NCBI GenBank assembly: GCA_964030475.1
Contig: CAXIPT010000003.1
Coordinates: 6,454,511 to 6,518,510 of the forward strand
From: Tethya wilhelma
Lineage: Eukaryota > Porifera > Demospongiae > Tethyida > Tethyidae
Reading direction: 5' to 3'
Length of the DNA stretch: 64,000 bases
Shown here piece after piece: positions 11,357-23,219 of this stretch. The notes beneath the pieces are model-generated. The model worked only from the letters and a program-made list of their open reading frames with translations. It ran no database searches and was not told where the DNA came from. The stretch's first letter is position 1. Every line of letters starts with the position of its first letter. The position numbers and the translations under genes are program-made.

Positions 11357-14300
11357 CTATGTCTGTTTTAGTGTCTTTTGAAGTCCTCTATAAAGAATGA
11401 TGGTTAAATAAGAGCAAAGTATAACCATTATCACAGTGTTCATTTTCAAGAGGAAGTAAGCTTGACTCCAGCCATAGGTCTCCACAGTATGGGCAAATGG
11501 CCAACCAGCAGCAAATGCTCCAACTACAGAGAGAAAACAAAAGGAATCATAGTCATGAGTACAACCAGACTTGACCTGCTCAGTATGATTGAGTGGCAGG
11601 AAGCTCTTACTTAACTTGACCTCAGTTGTAACCTGTGGTCAACACACTGCACTTTACTCTCTAGATGTGTATGTGGTTCAACTGAGAGCTGAGCCAAATA
11701 AGATTGTAGTCTCGCGGGCCAGACGTTCTTTGTGGGTGGAGTCCACCCACAAAGAACGTCTGGCCCGCGAGACTAATAAGATTGGTGGTAAAAATGATCA
11801 ATAGGTCAGTCTTGACACAGCAAGTCACATCATACTTGTAACTGCTTGGTAAAGAAAAACTCTGTCTTCACAAAATTAATTTGCTGCTCAGTGACACTAG
11901 CTACAGGTTATGGCCCAGCGTCAACATCAAGACATACCATGCAGTGCCTACAATTGGCTTTGGATCAATTCAACTCCTAAAGGATCAAACTCTTGGTATT
12001 GGATCATATGGCTCTGTTTGCAAGGCTCTGTGTGATGATCTTCTCTGTGCTGCTAAGATCATTCACCCAACTCTTTTTATTTGATCCAAATGCACACCAA
12101 CAAATTGATCATCAAAGAAAACACAGACTACCCATTCAACGTTTCAAGCAGGAGTGTGAGTTTATGAGTGCAATAAGGCATCCCAATATTGTACAGTTTT
12201 TGGGTACACACGAAGATTCTCAAACTGGCCTACCAGTTCTACTAATGGAGCTCATGGACAATAGCTTGACCCATTTCCTGGAGAGCTCACAGGATGTAGT
12301 TCCCTACCACATCCAAGTCAACTTTTGCCATGACATCACCTTGGCCGTTTCTTACCTTCATGTGAATGGAATCACCCACAGGGATCTCTCCAGTAACAAT
12401 GTGTTACTGCGTGGAAATGTGATAGCCAAAGTAACAGACTTTGGAATGGCAAAGCTTGGAGACATAAACCCTCAAGCAACTTGTGTGTCCTTCACAAAGT
12501 GTCCAGGTACAGATGCCTACATGTCTCCTGAGGCTGTGAAAGATCCACCTGTCTACATGGAAAAGATTGACTGCTTTGCAATTGGAACACTCATTATTCA
12601 GATCTTGACCAGGTGCTTTCCCAAACCAGAAGATAGACTCAAGACAATACAAATAGACCATCCTAAGTTCCCAGGTGGTACAGTTGATACAAGTAGTAAA
12701 AATTTCAAAAAATAAGCAGTGTAGGAATGGGCAGTGCGGTAAAAAGTATTGGAACAAGGATGGTCTCAATTTCGGCACATGACTACTTCATTTTCATTTT
12801 TGATCCCTCATTGCTAATTGTCGTAAATGGTTCACAGAATGATCTGTATACTTGAATAGCTAATCAGTATGGATCACAATACTAATGGTTCAAATTTCTA
12901 CCGATCTTATCACTTAGCTAATAAGTGGAACAAACTATGGCAGGCAGGATTAAATTACTGGCCAAGACTTTGGCACAAAAAATGAAGTAGTCATGTGCCA
13001 AAATTGAGACCATCCTTGTTCCAATACTTTTTACCGCACTGCCCATTCCTACACTGCTTATTTTTTGAAATTTTTACTACTTGTTCATTCATTTTTTTCA
13101 ACACTACAGTGAGGAGACTATCAGAGACTGGTTAGTCCCTACAAAAAGTTATCTGAGTAGAAGCTATATACATTGGCTTCTAGGGTAGCTAATGCGCATG
13201 CGCATAATAATGCCACGTGGATAATCAATGACCTTTGAACTCTACAAGAAGATGGCTACATTGAAGTACATGAATTTATACTCTCAGTTTCAAAGCTTTC
13301 TAGTTTTTGTTTAGGCTTATTTGTGATTAAAACGAGTATCAAGGAATGTAGTACCTATGAAAAGAACTTACTTTGTGCTGTCAGAGTTGGATCAACGCAT
13401 TCTGGTTCTCTGGAAATGCTTTTCAAGTAAGTCAGTTAGGAAGTAAGTACGTACGTACGTACGTTAGCAGAACAAAAAATGGCATTATTGTGGCTTCCCA
13501 CCAGCTCTCTCTACGAGTGCAGAGAAAAGTTTTTGTGAGTTTCAGGCCTTGCATGCAGTTGATAATCTGTCAGTGAGAGCCTCTGAGCAAGTTTGAAGAC
13601 TCAATTTTGTTTGGTTAAATTTTTATGATCATAAACATTTTGTATTGTGTCTATGGGACATTCGGCCCATTCCTACTATACGTACTACCGTACGTATGAT
13701 AACAGAACCACATCAGTCTAGTTGATTCCAACCACCCTCTCCTACCAATTGCACTCAACTGTCTCAAGGACAGTGATATTGAACGTCCTTCAGCTCAGGA
13801 GCTGTGTCATAGAGTAGCAGCTCTGAAAGAAACACCTCAGTTCACAGAAAAGGTGCAAGGAGAGCTCAAGAAAAACCAGAACCATCTGGTAATACAGCTG
13901 AGAGAGAGAAAGAACTACAACAAGAATTCACATATCCAAGAATTTCAGGAAATCATTGAATCACAAAAAACAATATACAGCAAAAGGATGACATTATACA
14001 AGAGAAAATGACATCATACAAAACAAAGAACAAGAATGCCAACAGCTGAGAGGAACTATAAGTGACCAACAGAGACAACTGCAACAGGTCACTCAGCAAC
14101 TTGAATCTAATCAACAAGTGATGGCTCAATTTTGGACACAAATCAAGGAACTACAATGACAGCTGAAGAGAAAATCACCAACTGAGGTACTACATGTACC
14201 TAAGCCACAACCAAGCCTCAGAGACCCCCCACAGACTGATACCAGCACTACAACAGCTAGCCACAGAAACCAGGGAGAGCTTCACACTGAGGTGGAGAGA

Positions 14301-17220
14301 AAGCAAGACGGCACCATGGAAGATGGCCAGAGGGCCTAATGCTGTTGTTGATGATGAGATGGTGTACTTCACTGATGGTCACCAAGCAATTTACAGCTAC
14401 AACTCACGAGATAAGTCCTCGGAACATCTACCAGACTGTCCATACTGTTCATTGGTGGTCATCCAAAACTCCCTAACTGCCATTGGTGGGCAATCAGCTC
14501 CTCAGCCTCACTGGAGAAGGTAGGAGTAAGAGATGGAGAGAGGTGTTCCCTCCAATGCCTACAAAGAGAATATATCCAATAGCAGTGTGCACTGGACAAG
14601 CTCTGATAGTTGCTGGTGGATTGGGTCAACACTGGAGGAGATTAAGAACAGTGGAATTTTTGGATATTGAGTTGTCCATCTGAAACTTTTCCTGGTCAAG
14701 TGCTTCACATTGCTCGCACAGGTAGAGCTGCAACTTTGTAAGATGGCATTTCTTAAGAGACAAAACAATGGTCGCCTGCTGCAGACCTTCCTGAACTGCT
14801 GTACTTAATTGCCTCAATAACGATCTGTCGTGAACACGTCTATATTGGAGGAGGAGCCTCAGAAAGTGATAGTGGATCTGCCAAGTCAGTATATATACCT
14901 GCACACTGGCTGACCTCTTCCACTCTAGTCAGTCAAGATCACTAAAAAAATGTTTAGTTCAATCTCTATTACAAACTAGATCTACCATGTGGAGTAAACT
15001 TTCTGTTCTCCCAGTTGCACTATCCACTTGTGTGACACTTCACGATCGGTTGATAGCCATTGGTGGCAGTGATTCCAGGGATATACCCACTTACAATGTT
15101 TGTATCTACCATCCCACTTCTGATACATGGAAAGTCATCAGCAAGATGAACACAAGTCGGCGATTATGTTTTGCAGCCATTCTCCCCACCAATGAACTAA
15201 TGGTGGTGGGGGCTACACTACCTTCAGAGGGAGTAGTCAAACTGACTCAGTAGAAATAGCCACAACTGTTGTTTAACTTTATTGACCGAGTGATAAATTT
15301 TACATATGCATGACACAGTGATAAATTTTACATATGCATGACACAGATTTGTATCAAAAGGTATAATGTTGAGTACATGTTTGTTTTTTGCTTATCATAT
15401 AGTCTTGACTGATGATCTGTGTTTTATGTAATTGCATGGGGTGAGCCTGAGTGAGGCATAATAATTATTGGGGCGAGCCTGGGTGAGACCAATATTTTGG
15501 TGAGTGTACAGATTTCCATGTACAGTTTTTGATGTCCTTGAGATCTAGCTGGGATTCAAACCATAGGCCTTTTGAATATTAGTCAAATGCTCTTATATAC
15601 CACTGATCAAGCTACAGTACTAGAACTCACGGGTATTGGAGCAGAGAATACACTACTATTCACAGACAATAACATTTCTCAGGCTCGCTCCCTGATCGTT
15701 TTGATCTCACTAGCTGTAAAGACTAAAAAGTACAATGAACACTGGAAGCATGCATACGTACCTTGGGCCACAGCACAAGCCAAGCCATGAGCACTGCCAG
15801 CCAACCCACTTGGGACCACATCCATGGCACACAAACCACACACTGAAATACAGCCATCCACTAGAAACCCAAGTGCAAAGGTCATAAAACTTAACCAGAC
15901 CTAATAGAAAACAAAAAAACAGAAACAAACATTGATGAGTTAATTATACTCAGCAACAATGAAACTAATACCACACATTTGTGTTAGTTTATAACTCCAT
16001 GGTCAAAACTGTGAACAAAGAACACAGAGAGTACATCTAACCTCGCTAGAGTCTTCATTGACAGTGGTACCAAACAGATGCAGCATCAATACCAGTAGAA
16101 GAGACATCATAAGTAACACAGGTGCACGGGGACACTTGCTCTTTTGGGTTCTCTGTAGAAACAAATCAAAATTACTTAGTGAACTATAATTGTCATGTAT
16201 GTGTATGTATTAAAGTAGGCTCACAAACTAGCCTTCCCCACTTCGGGTATTACTCAAACCAGAGGATGGGGGTAGGGGATGACATAGAGGTATAAAACTT
16301 CTGAGTCTCAGCTTACAAAGTTACATAAACACAATCACCAGATTACTACTCACAGGGGTTACAAAGAGATCAGAAACGTATCCAGCAACTAGATTGCCCA
16401 ACATTCCTCCTATCTGTGAGGTACTTGTACAGGCTGCAGCCGCTGTTTGTGACTTCATGGCAACTTGAACAAAGTAGAGCTGAGACCAGTTAATGACACC
16501 TTCCTTTGCAGCATACACAGCTGCATATGTACCACTGACAACCCAAATATCACGAAAGAAGAACACTCTGTGCCAAGCCAACTTCTTCTCGCCACTATCA
16601 TCTTGTTTCTTAGATTTTGCTTTCGAACTGAAAATTCCCAACTCCTCTGGGGAATTCTTCATAGAAAAAAGTACCATAATTCCAATAAATAGAGAGCTGA
16701 GTCCAATTAAATAATAGCTTGTTGTCCAGTCGGACAATGAAGTGATATAAATAATGAACAGCGGGGAGATAGCTGTTGCCACATTGCCAGCACTGGAGAG
16801 GATGCTCCACCACGTACCCAGCTGGGAAGGAGAGTACCACGACTTGAGAATAACAGCACAAGGAGCCCATCCAAAGCCTTGGACCAGACCGACTATAAAC
16901 CACAGGCCACTAGCAAATACTACGCTCTTTGCTAGTGGGAATAACACACAGCATGCACCACTCAAGAGGAGGCCGAATGAAAAGAGAATCCGAGGACTGA
17001 AGTGATCAGAGAGAATTGAAACGATAAATTTACTTATTCCATACGAACCAGCAAAACTACTGGCAATGAAACCAATATCATCCCGGTTGAAGCCTTGGTG
17101 TTCGATCAAACTTGACATTGAGGAAGGGAGAGTCTTACGAACAAACATGAAAGTACTCCAGCCAATAAACATAGAGAGGTATGTCAGCCTCCGCCAACGG
17201 GCGAACGAAGAGCTCCTCAT
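11357..17220 (-). CDS. SLC37A4: SLC37A4 (G6PT-type) transporter, copy C, with a 4.2 kb last intron
   Basis: Minus-strand exons 17220-16354, 16152-16042, 15900-15762 and 11523-11357 join with correct splice sites and phases into 427 aa, nearly the length of human G6PT (429). TM1 ends FMFVRKTLPSSM, keeping the RK pair that copies A and B lack. Other signatures: ISKFIVSILSDHFSPRILFS, GLVQGFGWAPC, QLGTWWSILSSAGN, MDVVPSGLAGSAHGL and AAGWPFAHTVETYGW. It probably exchanges glucose-6-phosphate and phosphate at the ER. Introns before exons 2, 3 and 4 fall at the same places and phases as introns in A/B, while the two upstream A/B introns are absent. An upstream in-frame ATG at 17268 would add 16 residues. 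The last intron holds a dead kinase-kelch gene on the other strand. Confidence 0.88.
11697..11784. mobile_element. 67-bp perfect hairpin element with 10-bp target duplication
   Basis: 11708-11774 is a perfect palindrome of two 33-base arms around a single G; the arm begins AGTCTCGCGGGCCAGACG. It is flanked by the direct repeat AATAAGATTG at 11697-11706 and 11775-11784. This is the structure of a recently inserted tiny foldback element. A decayed relative lies at 50613-50665. Confidence 0.85.
11881..15280 (+). pseudogene. protein kinase / coiled coil / kelch gene, inactivated
   Basis: Reading + across several frames gives a tyrosine-kinase-like domain: glycine loop LGIGSYGSVCKA, CAAKIIHP for the ATP lysine, HRDLSSNNVLL catalytic loop, VTDFGMAKLGD, then MSPEAV. 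The C-lobe resumes at 13702 (NHPLLPIALNCLKDSDIERP), followed by a Gln/Glu-rich coiled coil (about 13840-14160) and kelch-type repeats (AIGG, VAGG, VYIGGG, IAIGGSD). Defects: a 4-nt shift near 12075, a 1.0-kb transposon at 12690-13699, and further frame changes in the coiled coil, near 14520, at 14690-14840 and near 15210. It lies antisense in the last intron of SLC37 copy C, so it was probably inserted or left there as a dead copy of a kinase-kelch family. Confidence 0.8.
12690..13699 (+). mobile_element. 1.0-kb TA-flanked non-autonomous element, locus 1
   Basis: A 1010-bp unit flanked by TA on both sides interrupts the kinase sequence. Its left 394 bp (12690-13083) form a huge hairpin: CAAGTAGTAAAAATTTC to TTCATTTT, repeated inverted, containing GTGTAGGAATGGGCAGTGCG. 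The right part ends in CTACCGTACGTATGA. The same unit, opposite orientation, is at 39892-40893. No transposase ORF. Confidence 0.8.
15291..15346 (+). repeat. 28-bp perfect tandem duplication
   Basis: Two adjacent identical copies of a 28-bp unit beginning TGATAAATTTTACATATGCA, just after the kelch pseudogene. Confidence 0.95.
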
Positions 17221-17460
17221 AATCTCCAGTTCGAAAAGTTCTACTCTTGTAAAGATATATACATACACTGCGGGAACACCTTCTGTAGATCTTTACATGT
17301 TCTCATGCCATGCCATCTTGGAAAGGTGTAGCTCAGCCACGTGAAGAGGGGAACTCCCTAAAAATAGTTGTGTTTCTATTTAATGCCCACTATATACATC
17401 TCGACCCCGATTGCAGGTCTGTCTCTGTCAGTCTCTATTCTCTGGGAAAGCGCTCACAGA
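17221..17460. promoter_or_regulatory. shared divergent promoter, SLC37 copy C / TRAPPC2
   Basis: Only 240 bp separate the start codons of SLC37 copy C (minus, 17220) and TRAPPC2 (plus, 17461). Both 5' UTRs and core promoters must lie here, so a bidirectional promoter is likely. No TATA box is obvious. Confidence 0.5.
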
Positions 17461-17909
17461 ATGACTTCTTGTTATTTTGTGATTGTGGGTCACAATGATA
17501 ATCCACTCTTTGAGATGGACTACCCTTCCAAACCAGAAGGAAACAAGGTCAGTACATCTGAGCTACAATCTTTTCGTAATAATTATTATAGTAGAGTGAG
17601 TTAATGTTTATATATGCAGTCTGATGACAAGAGACATTTGAATCAGTTTGTTGCGCATGCTGCACTTGATCTTGTTGATGAAGCAAAGTGGCAAACTGGA
17701 AACTTGTAAGGCTTTATGATACCTAGCTATGTGTACAATGTAGCAACACTCAGTGTGTGCAACCATATACGTGTATGTAGTAATTTATAAGTTGAATTGT
17801 CAGACTCTATTTCAGTGCATGTTTGAACATCTGTTTCCCATGCATAGATACCTGAAGACAGTAGACAGATTCAATGACCTCACTGTGAGTGGGTTTGTTA
17901 CAGCAAGTC
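17461..17909 (+). CDS. TRAPPC2: TRAPPC2 (sedlin), N-terminal exons; 3' end lost at a gap
   Basis: Three exons (17461-17547, 17620-17705, 17848-17909) join in phase and encode [20 protein letters not shown], then [17 protein letters not shown], then [20 protein letters not shown]. These match sedlin closely (FVIVGHHDNPVFEME and [16 protein letters not shown] in the human protein). TRAPPC2 is a small longin-fold subunit of the TRAPP tethering complexes in ER-Golgi traffic, normally about 140 aa; about 78 are present. The last donor (GTATCC, phase 1) has no convincing partner before the N at 18042, and the DNA after the gap is repeat, so the C-terminal exons are missing from this assembly. Confidence 0.92.
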
Positions 17910-18042
17910 GTATCCTATAACTATAATTATTCTTTTAAGTTAGTGTTTTGATCATGCACCGTGCACGTGACCATGCATATAGTATCTATGCCGACTAGTA
18001 TGTAACTATATCCAGACCATATTTATGTCCAGACTCTGAATN

Positions 18043-18812
18043 GGCCCATGTGGATGAAGAAGAGAGAGGCTAACTTCAGCATTGTCAACATCCTTCCCCA
18101 ACACACATGCCAGCCACCAAACACTTGCATGGACACAGGCTATACATACCCTGACACCTGCTCCATTTCCAAATCCTCTGCTTGCTTAGTGATTCAAACC
18201 AAAAAAGTTTTCAAAGTCTCAGCTGTCTGCAAGGCATGTCCAGATGTCTGTGACTGGTACTGAGGTGTGCCCATACTGAGGGCTGTTGGCAAGTTCTCTG
18301 CTCAGGCTAAAGACTAAATTCTACCGATATTATAAAATTATTTGAAGAAAATAGAACAAACAAGTAAAAAAAACTGTTAGAAATGTAAATCAAACATAGG
18401 AATGGCCAAATCATAAAAAAGTGAGCAAACAAGATAGGAATGGTTGTTAGATTGAGCGACTTCCTTCCTGTGTCTACAATGTCATTGAGCACAGTAGGGC
18501 ATATGTGACACTGTGAAATGAACTCGCTCAATCTAACAACCATTCCTATCTTGTTTGCTCACTTTTTGATGATTTGGCCATTCATTACATTTCTAATGTT
18601 TTTGTACTTGTACATAATGATTCAATTATAAATGTTTATTCACTGATTCAAGGGATATAAGCATCACTAAGTAAACTGAGGATTTGGAAATGGAGCAGGT
18701 GTCAGGGTATGTATACCCTGTGTCCATGCAAGTGTTTGGTGGCTGGCATGTGTGTTGGGGAAGGATGTTGACAATGCTGAAGTTAGCCTCTCTCTTCTTT
18801 ATCCACATGGGC
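18043..18812. repeat. nested inverted repeats, outer arms about 150 bp, inner MITE
   Basis: 18043-18194 and 18662-18812 are inverted copies of each other (start GGCCCATGTGGATGAAGAAG). Between them 18335-18605 is a second, palindromic MITE with about 110-bp arms (GAGCAAACAAGATAGGAATG and its complement). A related MITE is at 24385-24635. The outer left arm starts directly at the N, so the arrangement may be partly an assembly product. Confidence 0.8.
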
Positions 18813-20160
18813 CTAGCCGATCATACACACACATATCCCACAGCACGAGATGTTATCACATTGCCTTTGTCAAGTATTTTAACTCTCGTTGAACCTAGAA
18901 CTACCACTGGACGTACATACAACATACTCCAAGAAGATAGCAGAGCTTCTACAGCTAAACTAAAACCATTTCATAATCAAGATTACAGTTATTTTGATCA
19001 CATTAAAATATTAGAATGTACAACCACATACATAAGACATCATATCTCTTGAACCCATTTTGGTCCCATAACCAAACTTCTGGTGTTTGAAGAGTGATAC
19101 CATAGCAACATTATATTAAAGTATGAAAAAAATTGAAATATCCCGAACTGTTTAAAAAGCGAATCTAATTATGACGATGTTTGACCTTTGACCTACTATC
19201 GTCTGGGAAACCTTTCAAGTACATGAAATGAAAGCTTACTGCATGTGGTACAACATTATCATATTAGTTTTTCATGAAATTGATCTACTTTCGAGAAAAT
19301 TTCAGTTAAAGGTAGCAAGGTTGACAAAAAATCTCAAAAAAATGGCAACTTTAATTGCGTATATCTCAGAAGCCATACAATATCAACCAAAATTATTCAT
19401 ACTGGATTGATGTCCTAGGACCCTCTACACATGTACCAATTATTAAGGAAATCCAAGAGGGTCTGTCATTTTTCATGTTGATCTCACATGGAATGACCCA
19501 CTAGCAATAGTCCTATTCATATTCAGTACTTAAGGGTGAGGATCTAGTTTGGCCTAGGTTTAGCAATTCATAACAAAATGGATATCATTTCAATGCTCTC
19601 ATTACAAAGAATGTAATTGTATACCTCTCATTTCCGTACGACCATCCTACTCTGAAATATACTATTTTTTGTAATAAGTACACATTTTACATTATTATCA
19701 GTTAATGATTTATTGTTTGAAAACAAAACTTAATCCTTTTAACTTAGTATGAAACAAGCTTTCAATTGATAGATAGAATACCATCTGTTGGATAAATTCA
19801 AAGTTAGTTCAATTCATAACCCAGTCCTACTAGCAATAGTACCATTCATATTCAGTACTTATGGGCTGTGTACGTATGGTAATGGTTGTCATCACTGTTT
19901 AATTTTTCTTTGTGCAAACATTAATTTAGAGTCAGTAAAAATAAAATTTCAACAAGATGGCGAATTTACAGGTTGGTAATAAATCTGTTTGCATCCAAGT
20001 TAGAAATCACTAAACATTGGTCCTTCGAGCCGGATAGTATTCCCGAACATATTTGCTTGACGTTTCTACACTTGGAACTCATAGTTTGTCGTTCATTCTC
20101 GCCATTTTACAGATTGCCTTGTCACCACGTGCTCGGTGATCTACTTGACTCTCGGAAGCG
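18813..20160. other. no gene seen; dispersed repeats and retroelement leader
   Basis: 19490-19620 and 19800-19870 share a sequence (ACTAGCAATAGT, CATTCATATTCAGTACTTA) and a segment resembling the 42-43.5 kb array (CATAACAAAATGGATATCAT). At 20018-20034 the string TTGGTCCTTCGAGCCGGA resembles the leader found ahead of gag in many BEL/Pao elements, as I recall it. No LTR was identified. Confidence 0.5.
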
Positions 20161-21711
20161 ATGGCTGAGCAGTTGGCACTTCACAGGAAGAGAAGAGGAG
20201 TGGTACGTGCTTCTCTCACAAGATTGAACACTAAGCTCGCTGAACTGGAAGCAACTACCGGTGCTCCAGATACTCCAGCCGTTGCACAGACCTTGGCAAC
20301 CAGATTAAAGACCCTGGATGCTGAGTTCAGGAATCATCACCTCGCTATAGTTGACGCGACTGAAGGTGAGGAAGCTCTTGCTGCTGAGCAAGACGCACTT
20401 GATACTCATGATGATAACATTAGTCTAATGAGTGTTCGTATCAACAAATTGATCTCGACACCTGACTCCACTCCCAAGACCGATCCAAAGAAATTATCCT
20501 TGAAGCGTCTCACCCGTTTATCAGAGAAACTGACTTCCATCAAGGAGTCTGTGAGTGCTGCAGCTGATGGTATAGCAGACATCTGCAAGCTTCAGCAGCA
20601 TCGAGAGCAAATCACTGAGATGCAGGAAGAGTTCAAGGAAATCCGAAGCAACTTGTTGAGTTTCGACATGGAGCCTGCTGACCCACTCGTCAAGGCTCAA
20701 ACGGATGTGGAAGAGGGAATTTTCGATTGTTCACTAACCATCAAGAAGCGCCTCCACCCCAAGTCAGAATCTACCTCCAGCACCGCACCTGATGCATCTG
20801 GAGTCAAGCTTCCTAAACTGGAAGTCCCTACGTTTGATGGAGACATTTTAAACTGGCAAAATTTTTGGGAACAATTTGAAGTTTCTATACATAGTCGATC
20901 CAACCTTACAAGTGCCGAAAAGTTGGTTTACTTGCAGGGTTCACTCAAGGACAGCACCTCTAAGCGTACCATCGATGGGCTTACAAAATCGGGTGAGCAC
21001 TATGAAGAAGCTGTACAGTGCTTGAAAGAAAGGTATGATCGACCTCGTCTCGTGCATCAGAGGCACGTGCGCACAATCCTCGATGCTCCTCCCCTCAAAG
21101 AAGGCAATGGCAAGGAGATACGTGTTCTCCACGACACTGTAGTACAACACCTACGTGCATTGAAGGCAATGGGCCCCGAGCCGTCTAATTCCTTCATCAC
21201 CTCTCTGATTGAACTGAAACTAGATGTGAATACGATGTTTGAGTGGCAGCGATACAGCCAGGAGGATGCAGATGTACCGGAATACCAGAAGCTGTTAGGC
21301 TTCCTTAAACTTCGTGCGCAAGCTTCCGAAGCATCCGGAGGGACTGACAAGCGAGTGAAAGGCCACTCCCAACCACAACCAACCAGCAAGAACTGGAAAG
21401 GGACAGCACACAAGCAGGTTAATTCATTCGCTACCAGTGCCAACCCCACACAGTCTGATGGTCTCTGTATAGCATGTAAGTCCGAAAAACATCCATTGTA
21501 TGCTTGTACCAAATTCAGAAGTCTCTCTCATGATTGTATGATATCGCTATTGAAATCAAACGGGCATTGCCTCAATTGTCTGCGCCCAGGCCACTTCCTC
21601 AAAGATTGCAAATCTTTACATCATTGCAAGCAGTGTCAAAAGCCTCATCACACCTTGTTGCATGTGGAAGCCAAGCCAGAAAGCATTAGCAAGACAAATG
21701 ACTCAACTTAG
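20161..21711 (+). mobile_element. BEL/Pao-type LTR retrotransposon Gag, remnant
   Basis: One open frame of 516 codons. The N-terminal half is helical and charged. The middle has LPKLEVPTFDGDILNWQNFW and LVYLQGSLKD, the signature of the BEL/Pao Gag domain (DUF1759 type), then a Cys/His-rich C-terminus (CIACKSEKHPLYAC and CLNCLRPGHFLKDC), the nucleic-acid-binding knuckles. The frame stops one base before the N at 21712. No protease, reverse transcriptase or integrase follows and no LTR pair was found, so this is a partial element, possibly cut by the gap. Codon use is more GC-rich than in neighbouring genes. Confidence 0.85.
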
Positions 21712-21728
21712 NGGAAGGTGCTTTGTGA

Positions 21729-22048
21729 AAAGTTATAAGGCTGGATATATGGGCAGTAGTTGACCAGCTACAATTAAGTAGTGTGCCTCTCGTGGGAGAT
21801 GATGACAATTCGGACACTGAACGACAAGATAAGTAGGTATTTAAAATTATGTATTAACCATAAAATCTAGTCATTCTTAGACTAATGATCGTGAAAGCCT
21901 CATATTTGCACACTTGGCTGCATAATATAATATTTTTATTTATATATAGAGAACTCTTCTAAGAGCATCTCTACATTGGGTAGATCCAGTAAACACAGCT
22001 CTACAAAGAAGTGTAACTGAAAGAAGGATATTTCTCACAAGGCTTTAA
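21729..22048 (+). CDS. possible two-exon 3' end of an unrecognised gene
   Basis: After the gap a frame is open (VIRLDIWAVVDQLQLSSVPL, then an acidic DDDNSD stretch) to a GTAGGT donor at 21831. An AG acceptor before 21952 resumes in phase (LLRASLHWVDPVNTALQRS) and ends with TAA at 22046-22048. The coherent frame across a plausible intron is the only support; no family recognised. It may belong to a transposase or to a host gene cut by the gap. Confidence 0.35.
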
Positions 22049-23075
22049 AAACAAAGCTAGCACATGTAGACGATGCATAATTGTTGTCAGAATAATTTAG
22101 ATGAACAACTGTTTGGGAGTACCCATCTATTGCACCTTGGATGATGAGAAATACCATTTTACCAATTTGTGGTTACCATTTAGATGCCACACAGCATTGG
22201 GTTCATCAGAGTAATAAACTTGATCTTTGGTCTTCCAACTAAATTACATACTGGAGAGAATGTTGACACATGATAGACACATGATAGAACAACATGAAAA
22301 TTCATCAGCAGTAATTACCACAAAAAGTATGTACAAAAAGTACACTCAGATGCCTGTATACATTTGGCCAAAGACGTTCAATTCATTCATTATGCATGGA
22401 TGCTGAAAACTTGAGGCTAAAAATAAATTGGACAGCATAAATGAAATAGACCTATATTGCCTACATTATGTTTTTGTTCAACGAATCAACTTAACACTGA
22501 AAGAATCATATTATAATCATGTGCACTCTCTCTACAGCTCATAGTCAGACACCAAATCAACAATTCATTAATGGTATTCTTCGGAATAACATGCATTCAC
22601 ATCCTTGACCTCATATTAATGCTTTGCAGACAAACCCTGTGTCAATTGCGTCTAGAGAGTACGTTCTGGTTCCTCGAATGAACTTTGAACCATGCCAAGT
22701 TCTTAATTTACTCACAAATTAATTGCACACATAGACCAAGTTACGGCTTTGGACGTGATATATATATGAGAGTTATTGATACTGTTGGCCATCACATACC
22801 AAGTGGTTGTGCAAGGTGTTCAAATTAATTAGTTAGGTGTGTGATGCAAGTCAATTATATACTGTATGACGTTAAACTTTGTAACAAGAAAAATTAATTT
22901 ATTTGTCACATGGATGAACAAAGCACTGAGATGCTGGTAGTTGCAGTATGTGGAGTGCACTGAGATTCTGGTATTTGTAAATACCAGTATGTGGGGAATA
23001 CTGAGATGCTGGTGTTTGCAAATAGCACTATACTATGTAAATTTAGTAATTATTTCAGTGATTTTAGTAGTCAGG

Positions 23076-23219
23076 TACCGTATAGCGGGAAATTTTCGTA
23101 TGGTGGAAATTTTCGTATATTTCGTATGTGGTTCAAATATACAAAAATTAAAACTGCGAAAATTTTAACTTTCGCATTTTAGTTTATACGAGCGCACGCC
23201 GGTACGGTATTTATTATAA
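23076..23219. mobile_element. MITE, TACCGTA family, copy 1
   Basis: Begins TACCGTATAGCGGGAAATTT and ends with the inverted TACGGTA; 144 bp, with repeated ATTTTCG motifs inside. Confidence 0.75.

Noticed and set aside
12690..12715. C-terminal residues (SSKNFKK) of the kinase ORF before its stop
   Set aside because: They are encoded by the end of the inserted 1-kb element, not by the kinase gene.
13373..13576. ORF within the 1-kb transposon as a transposase fragment
   Set aside because: It is short, lacks catalytic motifs, and is not preserved in the second copy of the element.
18048..18263. Cys-rich ORF encoded in both arms of the 18.0-18.8 kb inverted repeat
   Set aside because: It is short, has no splice context or homology that I can see, and exists because the arms are repeats; it is not a gene I can support.
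20161..21711. An exogenous or endogenous retrovirus
   Set aside because: Only a BEL/Pao-type Gag is present; no envelope, polymerase or LTR can be seen, so a retrotransposon remnant is the simplest reading.
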